This document shows, piece by piece, positions 52,584 to 60,536 of a stretch of DNA of 64,000 bases. The first letter of the stretch is position 1. Each line of letters opens with the position of its first letter. A model generated the notes under the pieces. It saw only the letters and a program-made list of their open reading frames with translations, was not told the DNA's origin and ran no database searches. Source of the stretch: UMGS1484 sp045593325 (GTDB lineage Bacteria > Bacillota > Clostridia > Oscillospirales > Acutalibacteraceae); contig JAZNWL010000049.1 of the NCBI GenBank assembly GCA_045593325.1, positions 25,953 to 89,952 on the forward strand, given 5' to 3'. The position numbers and the translations under genes are program-made.

Positions 52584-53510
52584 ATGTCGGTTTTATATTG
52601 GTTGGAAAATTTGCGGTGTCCTGTTCTGGACGGACTCTTTTCCTTGATCACCTTGTTCGGGGAAGAAACCTTGGTTGTGGTCATCGCTATGATCATGTTT
52701 TGGTGTTTTGATAAAAAACAAGGTTATTTTCTGTTCTTTGTGAGTTTTTTCGGAACCATTCTGAATTTGTTTTTAAAATCCTGGTTCCGTGTGCCCCGCC
52801 CTTGGGTGAAAGACCCGGATTTCACTGTGGTGGAATCTGCCAAAGAAGGGGCAACGGGGTATTCTTTCCCCAGCGGTCATACCCAAAGTTCGGTTCTGTT
52901 GTATAGCGGACTTGCCCGCTGGAATAAACAAACCTGGATTCGGGTGGTGGGAATCGTTCTTTGTATTCTGGTGCCTTTCTCCCGCTTGTATCTGGGGGTT
53001 CACACCCCCTTGGACGTGCTGGTATCTGCCGCCATTTCCTTATCCCTGGTGTTTGTGGGAAGCCCTCTTTTCCAAAAGGTTGCCGATAAGAAGGGAACAA
53101 TGTATACCCTTTTAGGCTTCTTGCTCGCTTGCAACGTAGGGCTGTTGCTGTTTTTAGAATATTACTCCTTCCCGGCGGCAGAAGCCAACAGTGAAGTGTT
53201 GGGGCATATCATTGAAAATGCCTATACCTTGCTGGGTTGCATTGCAGGATTGATCGTGGTATATATTGCCGACGTTCACGGTTCCCGTTTTTCCCCCGAA
53301 GGGGTTTGGTGGGTGCAGCTCATCAAAGTAGCAGGGGGTCTGTTGTTGGTGCTGGCGGCAAAGGAATTGCCCAAAGCCCCTTTGGAAGCCTTATTTAACG
53401 GCGGCATGGCTGCCCGTGTTATCCGCTACTTTTTACTGGTGGTGGTTGGGGGGGCTCTTTGGCCCTTTACCTTCCGTTTCTGGAATCAACTGGCACAAAA
53501 GAAAAAATGA
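52584..53510 (+). CDS. PAP2 family phosphatase, membrane-bound
   Basis: A 308-residue integral membrane protein with the three phosphatase motifs: KSWFRVPRPW, SFPSGHTQS and SRLYLGVHTPLDVL, including the catalytic His pair. Eight or so membrane helices are predicted, with an extra C-terminal membrane part of about 130 residues beyond the core fold. Likely substrates are lipid phosphates such as undecaprenyl pyrophosphate or phosphatidylglycerophosphate. The latter would suit pgsA nearby, but this is inference. It starts 12 bases after the CorC-type gene. Confidence 0.9.
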   Translation: MSVLYWLENLRCPVLDGLFSLITLFGEETLVVVIAMIMFWCFDKKQGYFLFFVSFFGTILNLFLKSWFRVPRPWVKDPDFTVVESAKEGATGYSFPSGHTQSSVLLYSGLARWNKQTWIRVVGIVLCILVPFSRLYLGVHTPLDVLVSAAISLSLVFVGSPLFQKVADKKGTMYTLLGFLLACNVGLLLFLEYYSFPAAEANSEVLGHIIENAYTLLGCIAGLIVVYIADVHGSRFSPEGVWWVQLIKVAGGLLLVLAAKELPKAPLEALFNGGMAARVIRYFLLVVVGGALWPFTFRFWNQLAQKKK

Positions 53511-53511
53511 T

Positions 53512-53548
53512 AAAAATCCCGCAATACTCACGTATTACGGGATTTTTT
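53512..53548. terminator. Bidirectional terminator after the PAP2 gene
   Basis: AAAAATCCCG-AATAC pairs with GTATT-CGGGATTTTT (one mismatch), with T tracts on both strands. It serves the PAP2 gene and perhaps the converging minus-strand gene. Confidence 0.88.
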
Positions 53549-53613
53549 CATGCAGTATACAGGGAAAAGATGCACTTAAAACCGATTCTTCCTTGGGGAG
53601 CGTTGCCCAAAGA

Positions 53614-54153
53614 TTATCTTTGAGAAACGTATTCTTTTAATTTACCTTGATAGATGGGGGAGTGGGGTAATTCCAAAAAATGAATGGGTTTGGTGATGGG
53701 ACGTAACCGTTCTGATCCTTCCACCTGGGACAGTTGCAGCATTTCTTTCACAAATTCCGAGCAGTAGTAATAATTTTCCCGTTTGCGGTGAATACGAAAC
53801 AATGCCAGACAAAGACCTTGCAGGTTATAGTGATACTGTTGGGGGTGTTTCAGCATGGTGTGGATACGTTGCTGAAGTTTTACGTAGTTTTCTTTGCTGA
53901 CCGATACCTTTAATATCATGGCGTTGGTGTTTTGAAAGCGAAGAAAGGTTCCGAAATATTTGGACTCCCTGACAAAACCGCCTCGGAAGGGGTTGTAGGG
54001 ATGCAACCGCCCGAAGGAATACATTTTTTCCAAATCGGAAGATAGACTCAGAGAGGCATGGTTGTAGTCCGAGCGGGTGATGACCTTTAATATACGGGAC
54101 AGTACAGTACCCGTTTGGCTGATTATAATATAAATGAATCGGGTATCCTCCAT
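53614..54153 (-). CDS. YiiX-like permuted NlpC/P60 cysteine hydrolase family protein
   Basis: A 179-residue protein. A His in SDYNHASLSLSS comes before a Cys in NYYYCSEFVKEML, the reversed order seen in the permuted papain-like YiiX/YycO group. No signal peptide is visible, although the N-terminal strand is hydrophobic (RFIYIIISQ). Its substrate is unknown; relatives act on amide or ester bonds in lipids or peptides. The ATG at 54153 follows AAGGGGGATT. That ribosome site is complementary to the spacer of its own promoter. Confidence 0.72.
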   Translation of the reverse strand: MEDTRFIYIIISQTGTVLSRILKVITRSDYNHASLSLSSDLEKMYSFGRLHPYNPFRGGFVRESKYFGTFLRFQNTNAMILKVSVSKENYVKLQQRIHTMLKHPQQYHYNLQGLCLALFRIHRKRENYYYCSEFVKEMLQLSQVEGSERLRPITKPIHFLELPHSPIYQGKLKEYVSQR

Positions 54154-54157
54154 AAAC

Positions 54158-54210
54158 AATCCCCCTTTTTCCTGACGTCTGTTTTCAGTATACAGGAAAA
54201 GAGGGGGATT
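54158..54210. repeat. Inverted repeat joining a ribosome site and promoter spacer
   Basis: AATCCCCCTTTTTCCTG (54158-54174) pairs with CAGGAAAAGAGGGGGATT (54193-54210), about 17 bp with one bulge. On the minus strand one arm is the ribosome site of the YiiX-like gene and the other is the spacer of its promoter. In a read-through transcript from the upstream gene, the ribosome site would be hidden. Confidence 0.75.
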
Positions 54211-54216
54211 TGTCAA
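54187..54216 (-). promoter_or_regulatory. Promoter of the YiiX-like gene
   Basis: On the minus strand, TTGACA, 18-base spacer, TATACT, 34 bases before the start codon. This is close to consensus. Confidence 0.75.
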
Positions 54217-54228
54217 ATTTTCAGGAAA

Positions 54229-54684
54229 TCAGGAATACATGCCACAGGCTGCCATAAAGGAATACAGTTGTTCCCCGTGATTTTGCTCTTCCTTCTGAAT
54301 GTGTGCCAGGGTATCCCGCAGGGTGGGATTGGAGCACTCAAAAATGCCAATGTTGTAGCCTCCCGAAACGTGCTTTTCCATGGCAAGCATATCCTGGCAT
54401 AACAGTTTGTCGTCATCGCGATCTTCTTGCTTATCGTAGGAAACCTGCTCATTAAAAACCGCCTGTGTTGCCGAAGGGGCGGGTTGCATGGTGGGTTGAT
54501 TGCCTTGTAAAAGTTGATTGATGGTGTCCAGATGGGATTGTTCCCCTTGCGCCAGGGTGGAAAACATATTTTTCAAGGCGGGGCTTTTGGCGGCGGTGGC
54601 GTATTTGGTGTATTTTTGAATACACAACTGTTCCTGGGATTTGAATTCGTTTAAATATTGGGTTTCTTTTTGGGTCAGGGTCAT
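54229..54684 (-). CDS. Ferritin-like/CotF-type spore coat family protein
   Basis: A 151-residue four-helix protein. It has two ferritin-like halves: QYLNEFKSQEQLCIQKYTKY with EQSHLDTINQLL, and KLLCQDMLAMEKHVSGGYNI with IQKEEQNHGEQLYSFM. The pattern with a short Gln/Pro/Ala linker matches CotF-like coat proteins. This suggests, but does not prove, a spore-forming ancestry. The ATG at 54684 is preferred over one at 54693, since AAAGG touches the latter directly. Confidence 0.75.
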   Translation of the reverse strand: MTLTQKETQYLNEFKSQEQLCIQKYTKYATAAKSPALKNMFSTLAQGEQSHLDTINQLLQGNQPTMQPAPSATQAVFNEQVSYDKQEDRDDDKLLCQDMLAMEKHVSGGYNIGIFECSNPTLRDTLAHIQKEEQNHGEQLYSFMAACGMYS

Positions 54685-54947
54685 TTTACTCATCCTTTCT
54701 CAACAATGTATTGGTAGTATATGCCATGAAGAAGGGATTATACAAAAGACAACTCCTTGGGATTTCCCCTGAAAAAGTTACAAAAAAAGAATGATGAGCC
54801 GTATTTGCCCATAAAATGAAATAGAAAAGGTTACAAAATCGGTTTACATAATGTTTTCAATTTCGAAGAAAATTGTTCAAAATACATAAAAAGTTGTTTA
54901 TAACAAACCAAAAATGCATAAATAAGATAGAAAAAACGGCAAAAAGG

Positions 54948-54975
54948 TTGCAATTTTGTAACTTTTAGGTATAAT
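54948..54975 (+). promoter_or_regulatory. Promoter of the M23 peptidase gene
   Basis: TTGCAA, 16-base spacer, TATAAT. Transcription would start near 54982 and give a leader of about 205 bases. Confidence 0.65.
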
Positions 54976-54981
54976 AGTTAC

Positions 54982-55004
54982 AAAGGTTACAAATTGTAAC
55001 CTTT
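54982..55004. promoter_or_regulatory. Perfect palindrome at the M23 transcription start, probable operator
   Basis: AAAGGTTACAA-A-TTGTAACCTTT, perfect over 23 bases, lies just after the -10 element. The half-site (A)GGTTACAA(A) also occurs at 54825-54838 and in weaker form at 54772 and 54944. This suggests several binding sites for one regulator. Confidence 0.55.
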
Positions 55005-55028
55005 TGATTTTGATAATGGCACGTAAAC

Positions 55029-55107
55029 ATAAGTGCAAAAACTTTTTGCACTTATTTGCCCTTTTTTCACCGCTTGACGTATTGCATACGCCTATCGGGT
55101 GAAAAAA
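55029..55107 (+). promoter_or_regulatory. Two structured hairpins in the M23 gene leader
   Basis: The first is a 13-bp stem with a one-base centre (55029-55055), followed by TTTGCCCTTTTTT. The second has TTTTTTCACC (55062-55071) paired with GGTGAAAAAA (55098-55107), and inside it CGTAT-TGC-ATACG (55078-55090). It matches no riboswitch class I know. It could act in attenuation or stability. Confidence 0.55.
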
Positions 55108-55187
55108 AGGTCATTCTGCACCATTCTCAAAAATCAAATATTAATCAGAGCAAATGTCCCCTTTTTTGAGAGGAGTTTCTTTTATTT

Positions 55188-56624
55188 ATGTTTTCTTTTA
55201 TGAGTACAGTATGGGCTGCTGTGATGCAGTTGGGAAGTCAAGTGGCTTCTCTGGTATATGCAGGTCTGCTGTTGATTTTCCAACCCATTGTGAAGTTGGT
55301 TATGCGGGCTGTTCGTAAAGGCAACCGTGTAGCGGCTTCGGTGGTGTTTGTTGCCAAACGCTTTGTGTACGTTGCCAAACGCTTTGGGTACAAACGGGCG
55401 GTTCGTCTGGCGGCTTATCGTTTGGAACAATGGGCGCTCACTTATGGTCCCCGGGTGAAAAAAGGTTGCATCCGCTTTGCTCCCATGGCTTTGGCTGTGG
55501 TGATTATGGTGGTTGCCATTCAAGGGTGGACCGATTTTACTCTGGCTTACGAAGTGAATTACGACGGAAATAACATTGGTTACGTTGCCAGCGAAACGGT
55601 TGTGGAAGATGCCTGCCGTTTGGTGAAAAACCGTGTTGTGGAAGAAGATTTCAACGCTAAAAACGTTACCTATTCTTTGACCGTGGTTTCCACCGGTGCC
55701 GTAAATGATGCGGATGAAATTTGTGATAACATCATTTCGGTTTCCGAAGAAATTGAAACCGCTATGGGTCTTTATATTGACGGGGAACTGATCGTTGTTT
55801 GTCGGGATGCGGCCATGATTGAAGCCTCGGTTGCCAAAGTGGTTGCCGATTATTCCAAACAAACCGGCAAAGAAGCCGTTTCTTTCGCCAATGCCATCGA
55901 CTATATTGGTGGGGTATATCCTGCCCATCTTATTCAGGATACCGTTAGCAGTGAAGAACTTGCCAAGGTTTTAACTGTGATGAAAACCGCCACCGAAACC
56001 TATACCGAAGAAATCCCCTTTGAAGTGAATGAAATCAAAGATTCTTCCCGTTACATCGGCTATCGCCGTGTGGTACAGGAAGGGGTTGAAGGCAAACGTC
56101 AGGTAACTGCCGACGTTTCTTACGTAAACGGTAAAGAAGTAAGCCGAGTGGTTACTGCCCAAACCGTTGTGAAAGAACCGATTACCCAAACCGTCATGGT
56201 TGGCAGCAAACCTTATTCCAAAGCTTCCAACACCGACACAGGCACCGCTTTGTTCTGGCCTGTGGCAGGAACCGATGAATCGGACGTTTCTGCTTATTAC
56301 GGGGACAATCGGAACCATAAAGCCACCGTTGACATTTTAGCCCCCAACGGCACTCCTATTTACGCCGCTGAAGACGGTACCGTTTCTTACGTGGGTTGGG
56401 AGTCGGGTTACGGCTATTATTGTGTGATTGAACATGCCGGCGGACTTTCCACCCTGTATTCCCATTGCAGTACCATTGCTGTGACCAAAGGCCAAACCGT
56501 GAGCCGTGGGGACCATATTGCCGCTGTGGGCATCACCGGTCGTGCCAGCGCTTACCACTTGCATTTTGAGATCCGTGTCAACGGGGTTGCCATTGACGGT
56601 CGCGCCTATTTGGGTCTTGATTGA
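55188..56624 (+). CDS. M23 family metallopeptidase with G5-like domain, membrane-anchored
   Basis: A 478-residue cell-wall hydrolase candidate. A basic N-terminal region of about 95 residues is followed by a membrane segment (FAPMALAVVIMVVAIQGW). Next comes a mixed domain, then a G5-like domain (EEIPFEVNEIKDSSRYIGYR to VSYVNGKEVSR). The LytM/M23 domain is at the C terminus, with the zinc HxH in AYHLHFEIR and the first His and Asp in NRNHKATVDILAPNGTP. The His-Asp spacing there is one residue longer than usual. The ribosome site GAGAGGAG is 13 bases from the ATG. Confidence 0.88.
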   Translation: MFSFMSTVWAAVMQLGSQVASLVYAGLLLIFQPIVKLVMRAVRKGNRVAASVVFVAKRFVYVAKRFGYKRAVRLAAYRLEQWALTYGPRVKKGCIRFAPMALAVVIMVVAIQGWTDFTLAYEVNYDGNNIGYVASETVVEDACRLVKNRVVEEDFNAKNVTYSLTVVSTGAVNDADEICDNIISVSEEIETAMGLYIDGELIVVCRDAAMIEASVAKVVADYSKQTGKEAVSFANAIDYIGGVYPAHLIQDTVSSEELAKVLTVMKTATETYTEEIPFEVNEIKDSSRYIGYRRVVQEGVEGKRQVTADVSYVNGKEVSRVVTAQTVVKEPITQTVMVGSKPYSKASNTDTGTALFWPVAGTDESDVSAYYGDNRNHKATVDILAPNGTPIYAAEDGTVSYVGWESGYGYYCVIEHAGGLSTLYSHCSTIAVTKGQTVSRGDHIAAVGITGRASAYHLHFEIRVNGVAIDGRAYLGLD

Positions 56625-56676
56625 TAAAAAAATGAACAACATTTCGCTTTCTGCGGGTGTTTTTCGGGAAAAGATA

Positions 56677-56705
56677 TTTACAAGCACTCTTATTTGTGAT
56701 AGAAT
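56677..56705 (+). promoter_or_regulatory. Promoter of the aconitase-idh-rex operon, inside a terminator
   Basis: TTTACA, 17-base spacer, TAGAAT. Its elements lie on the arms of the M23 gene terminator. The leader would be about 35 bases. Confidence 0.5.
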
Positions 56706-56727
56706 AAGGGTGCTTTATTTTATTTTT
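56682..56727 (+). terminator. Terminator after the M23 gene
   Basis: AAGCACTCTTATT pairs fully with AATAAGGGTGCTT (13 bp, two G-T pairs), with a loop TGTGATAG and a T-rich tail. Only 18 bases separate it from the aconitase start. Confidence 0.88.
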
Positions 56728-56745
56728 GGAAAAGGATGAACCATA

Positions 56746-58677
56746 ATGGGCATGAATCTTGCGGAAAAAATTATCAAGGCACACTTGGTAAGCGGTGAAA
56801 TGGTTGCAGGGCAAGACATTGGCTTGCGTATTGACCAAACCCTTACTCAGGATGCCACAGGAACCATGGCATATTTGGAATTTGAAGCCATGGGAGTACC
56901 TCGTGTAAAAACCGAAAAATCGGTTGCTTATATTGACCATAACACCTTGCAGAACGGCTTTGAAAATGCCGACGACCACCGTTTTATCCGTACGGTGTGT
57001 AAAAAACACGGCATTTATTATTCCCGTCCCGGGAACGGCATTTGCCATCAAGTGCATTTGGAACGCTTCGGTATTCCCGGCAAAACCTTAATCGGGTCTG
57101 ACAGCCACACCCCCACCGGCGGTGGCATCGGTATGCTTGCCATGGGTGCCGGCGGGATGGACGTTGCCGTTGCCATGGGTGGCGGTACCTATTACATTCC
57201 CATGCCCAAGGTTTTAAAAGTCAATTTAACCGGGAAACTTCGTCCCTTTGTTGCCGCTAAAGATATTATTCTGGAAGTGCTTCGCCGTCTTTCGGTAAAA
57301 GGCGGGGTGGGCAGAGTGATTGAATACGGCGGGGAAGGGGTTGCGACCCTTTCGGTGCCGGAACGTGCTACCATTACCAACATGGGGGCTGAACTGGGTG
57401 CCACCACCTCTATTTTCCCTTCGGATGAAATCACCCGTGCTTTCCTGAAAGCCCAGGACCGTGAAGAAGATTACGTTCCTCTGGCTCCCGATGCGGATGC
57501 CACTTACGAAATGGTTATCGACATTGACCTGTCTACCCTGGAACCTGCCGCCGCCATGCCCCACAGCCCCGATGCTGTGCAATCGGTGTCTGCCTTGGCA
57601 GGGCTTCCTGTGGACCAGGTTTGCATTGGTTCTTGCACCAACTCCTCCCTGCAGGATATGATGAAGGTTGCCGCCATTTTGCGGGGGAAAACCGTTGCTC
57701 CCACTGTGAGCTTAACCATTTCTCCCGGTTCCCGCCAGGTGTTTAACATGATGGCCATGAACGGCGCTTTGGCAGATATCATTGCCGCAGGGGGCCGTGT
57801 GCTGGAATGTGCTTGCGGACCTTGCATTGGTATGGGGCAATCTCCCAACTCCGCCGGGATCTCCTTGCGGACTTTCAACCGCAACTTTGAAGGACGTAGC
57901 GGTACTGCCGATGCCAAAGTATTTTTGGTCAGCCCCGAAACCGCCGCCGCTTCGGCATTGACAGGGGTTCTTACCGACCCCACCACCCTGGAACCCATCG
58001 AAGAATTTGTCATGCCCTCTCGGTTCCTGATTAACGACAATATGATCGATCCCCCTGCTTCTGTGGAAGAAATGGACAGTGTGGAAGTATTGCGGGGTCC
58101 CAACATTAAAGAATTCCCCGTTTCCCATGCCTTGGAAGAAACCATTGAAAAACCTGCCGTATTGAAGGTTGGGGATAACATTACCACCGACCATATCATG
58201 CCTGCAGGGGCAAAGATCTTGCCTTACCGTTCCAACATTCCTCATCTTTCCCAATATTGCTTCGGGGTTTGCGACACCACCTTCCCTGCCCGTTGTAAAG
58301 AAGTAGGCGGCGGCTTTGTGATTGGTGGTGAAAACTACGGTCAAGGTTCTTCCCGGGAACACGCGGCTTTGGTTCCCTTGTATTTAGGGGTTCGGGCTGT
58401 TATTGTAAAATCCTTTGCCCGTATCCATTGTGCCAACTTGGTAAACGCAGGGATTCTGCCCCTGGTATTTGAAAATCCTGCCGATTATGACACCATTGAC
58501 CAAGGAGATATCCTGGCTTTGGAAGGCATTGCCGATGCTTTGAAAAACGGTGGCAAAATTACCCTGGTAAATAAAACCAAAAACAAGGAAATCACCCTGA
58601 CTTGCCAGGCATCTGATCGTCAACGGGATATGCTGTTGGCAGGCGGTCTGCTGAACTATACCAGAGAGAATGCATAA
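56746..58677 (+). CDS. Aconitate hydratase
   Basis: A 643-residue [4Fe-4S] enzyme that isomerises citrate to isocitrate. The cluster Cys residues are in CIGSCTNSS and in ECACGPCIGMGQSP. The swivel domain has GGENYGQGSSREHAALVP with the catalytic Ser. At about 640 residues it is the shorter form typical of anaerobic clostridia and archaea, not the 890-residue AcnA. With the next gene it forms the oxidative branch from citrate to 2-oxoglutarate, probably for glutamate synthesis. No citrate synthase is in the window. Confidence 0.94.
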   Translation: MGMNLAEKIIKAHLVSGEMVAGQDIGLRIDQTLTQDATGTMAYLEFEAMGVPRVKTEKSVAYIDHNTLQNGFENADDHRFIRTVCKKHGIYYSRPGNGICHQVHLERFGIPGKTLIGSDSHTPTGGGIGMLAMGAGGMDVAVAMGGGTYYIPMPKVLKVNLTGKLRPFVAAKDIILEVLRRLSVKGGVGRVIEYGGEGVATLSVPERATITNMGAELGATTSIFPSDEITRAFLKAQDREEDYVPLAPDADATYEMVIDIDLSTLEPAAAMPHSPDAVQSVSALAGLPVDQVCIGSCTNSSLQDMMKVAAILRGKTVAPTVSLTISPGSRQVFNMMAMNGALADIIAAGGRVLECACGPCIGMGQSPNSAGISLRTFNRNFEGRSGTADAKVFLVSPETAAASALTGVLTDPTTLEPIEEFVMPSRFLINDNMIDPPASVEEMDSVEVLRGPNIKEFPVSHALEETIEKPAVLKVGDNITTDHIMPAGAKILPYRSNIPHLSQYCFGVCDTTFPARCKEVGGGFVIGGENYGQGSSREHAALVPLYLGVRAVIVKSFARIHCANLVNAGILPLVFENPADYDTIDQGDILALEGIADALKNGGKITLVNKTKNKEITLTCQASDRQRDMLLAGGLLNYTRENA

Positions 58678-58706
58678 TTCTGACATCAATTAAGGAGAAT
58701 ACAATC

Positions 58707-59876
58707 ATGGAACAAAAAGTACAGGAAGCCGTTTCCAAGTTTGAAGCAGTTGTAAGAGAACAACTTGCCCGTGTGGAACGGATGAAACAACAAAAAGAAT
58801 TTTTGGATTATAACACCTTGGATACTTTGATTATTGGCATTTGCGGCGGGGACGGTATCGGCCCTGTGATTACCCAGGAAGCCGAACGGGTGCTTCGTTT
58901 CTTATTAAAAGATGAAGTGGAAGCAGGCAAAGTGGTTTTCAAAGAAATCGACGGATTGACCATTGAAAACCGTGTGGCTGTGATGAAAGCCATTCCCGAT
59001 GACGTTTTGGCAGAATTGAAAGAATGCCACGTGATTTTGAAAGGCCCCACCACCACCCCTCGTGCAGGGGATCCCTGGCCCAATATTGAAAGTGCCAACG
59101 TTGCCATGCGGAAAGAATTGGATCTTTTTGCCAACGTGCGTCCTGTAAAAGTACCCGAAGAAGGCATTGATTGGACCTTCTTCCGTGAAAATACCGAAGG
59201 TGGCTACGCTGTTGGCTCCAAAGGGGTTCACGTAACCGACGATTTGGCAGTGGACTTTACCGTAACCACCACCGAAGGCACCGATCGTATTGCCCGTCTT
59301 GCCTATGAATATGCCAAAAATAACAAGAAAAATCGGGTATCTATCATCACCAAAGCCAACGTCATTAAAACCACCGACGGCAAGTTCCTGAAACTCTGCC
59401 AGGAAGTGGGCAAAGAATATCCCGAAATCACCACCGACGACTGGTACATTGACATTACCACCGCCAAATTGATTGACAAAAAACGCCGTACCGATTTCCA
59501 AGTGTTCGTGTTGCCCAACTTGTATGGGGACATCATTACCGACGAAGCCGCTGAATTCCAAGGGGGCGTTGGTACTGCCGGTAGTGGGAACATCGGCAAA
59601 CGCTATGCCATGTTTGAAGCCATTCACGGTTCTGCTCCCCGTATGGTGGCAGAAGGTCGTGACAAATATGCCGACCCCTGTTCCATGCTTCGGGCTACTG
59701 TGATGCTCCTTTCCCACGTGGGTCGTCAAGAACAAGCAGATTTGCTGGAACAAGCTTTGGATATTTGTATGTTCAAAGAAAAGAAATTAACCATTACCGG
59801 CCGTGACACCGGTTGCACCTGCAACGAGTTTGGTGATTACGTCATGGAAACGGTGGAAAAACTTTCTCAAAAATAA
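58707..59876 (+). CDS. Isocitrate/isopropylmalate family dehydrogenase, probably isocitrate dehydrogenase
   Basis: A 389-residue beta-decarboxylating dehydrogenase. After an N-terminal helical extension of about 38 residues come IICGGDGIGPVITQEAER-like nucleotide-side residues, the substrate loop FANVRPVKVPEEGIDWTFFR with ENTEGGYAVGS, and the metal-binding NLYGDIITDEAAEFQGGVG. The adenine-binding part GSAPRMVAEGRDKYADP looks NAD-type, but cofactor choice needs testing. Its position behind aconitase supports isocitrate as substrate. Confidence 0.88.
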   Translation: MEQKVQEAVSKFEAVVREQLARVERMKQQKEFLDYNTLDTLIIGICGGDGIGPVITQEAERVLRFLLKDEVEAGKVVFKEIDGLTIENRVAVMKAIPDDVLAELKECHVILKGPTTTPRAGDPWPNIESANVAMRKELDLFANVRPVKVPEEGIDWTFFRENTEGGYAVGSKGVHVTDDLAVDFTVTTTEGTDRIARLAYEYAKNNKKNRVSIITKANVIKTTDGKFLKLCQEVGKEYPEITTDDWYIDITTAKLIDKKRRTDFQVFVLPNLYGDIITDEAAEFQGGVGTAGSGNIGKRYAMFEAIHGSAPRMVAEGRDKYADPCSMLRATVMLLSHVGRQEQADLLEQALDICMFKEKKLTITGRDTGCTCNEFGDYVMETVEKLSQK

Positions 59877-59894
59877 ACAAGAGGAGGAACTCCC

Positions 59895-60524
59895 ATGGTG
59901 AAAGAAGAAATTCCCGTAGCGGTAATCAAACGGCTTCCCCGCTATTACCGTTTTTTGGAAGAATTAAAACAAAAGGGAATTGTGCGCATTTCTTCCCGCG
60001 AACTTTCCGAGCGTTTGGGGCTTACCGCCTCTCAGATCCGTCAGGACTTTAACCGTTACGGCGGATTCGGTCATCAAGGATACGGCTACAACGTGGAGCA
60101 ACTTCACGCAGAGATCGGCGCTATTTTAGGGCTGAATAACCGTCATACTGCTATTTTGATTGGGGCAGGGAATTTAGGGCGTGCTGTGGCAAACCATATT
60201 TTCTTTGAGTCCCGGGGGTTTGAACTGGTGGGGATTTTCGACCGTAAAGAATCCTTGACCGGGCAAATGATTAAAGAAATTCCCATTCGCCACATCAACG
60301 GTCTGGATGAATTCTGTCGGGAAAATCTGCCCAAGGTGGCGGTGCTTTGTCTGCCCGAGGAAGAAGCCAAACGGTTGACCCCTCAACTGATTAGTTTGGG
60401 AATCAAGGCGTTCTGGAATTTTAGTTCCTACGATATTGCCATGGATTACCCCGAAGCAAAGGTGGAAAACGTTCATATCGGGGATCGGTTGATGACCCTT
60501 TGTTATAAAATTTCGCAAGAATAA
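59895..60524 (+). CDS. rex: Redox-sensing transcriptional repressor Rex
   Basis: A 209-residue repressor that responds to the NADH/NAD+ ratio. An N-terminal winged helix (ISSRELSERLGLTASQIRQD and FNRYGGFGHQGYGYNVEQL) is followed by a Rossmann domain with GAGNLGRAVANH and a C-terminal swapped helix. It starts 18 bases after the dehydrogenase gene with GAGGAGG. Placing Rex after aconitase and isocitrate dehydrogenase suggests that NADH-linked carbon flow and its sensor are expressed together. No clear Rex box was found upstream of the operon. Confidence 0.95.
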   Translation: MVKEEIPVAVIKRLPRYYRFLEELKQKGIVRISSRELSERLGLTASQIRQDFNRYGGFGHQGYGYNVEQLHAEIGAILGLNNRHTAILIGAGNLGRAVANHIFFESRGFELVGIFDRKESLTGQMIKEIPIRHINGLDEFCRENLPKVAVLCLPEEEAKRLTPQLISLGIKAFWNFSSYDIAMDYPEAKVENVHIGDRLMTLCYKISQE

Positions 60525-60536
60525 CGGGGGACAGGG

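Larger units (their letters stand above)
54694..55187. other. Long AT-rich intergenic region with repeated GGTTACAA sites and leader hairpins
   Basis: 494 bases without a gene. On the minus side TTGTAT-18-TATACT (54716-54745) is a likely promoter for the ferritin-like gene. On the plus side are several GTTACAA half-sites, a promoter at 54948-54975, a palindrome directly after it, and two hairpins in the leader of the M23 gene. No small coding frame stands out. Confidence 0.65.

Noticed and set aside
54994..55187. Known riboswitch (c-di-AMP, c-di-GMP, M-box) in the M23 leader
   Set aside because: None of the conserved core motifs of these classes could be found. Only simple hairpins are visible.
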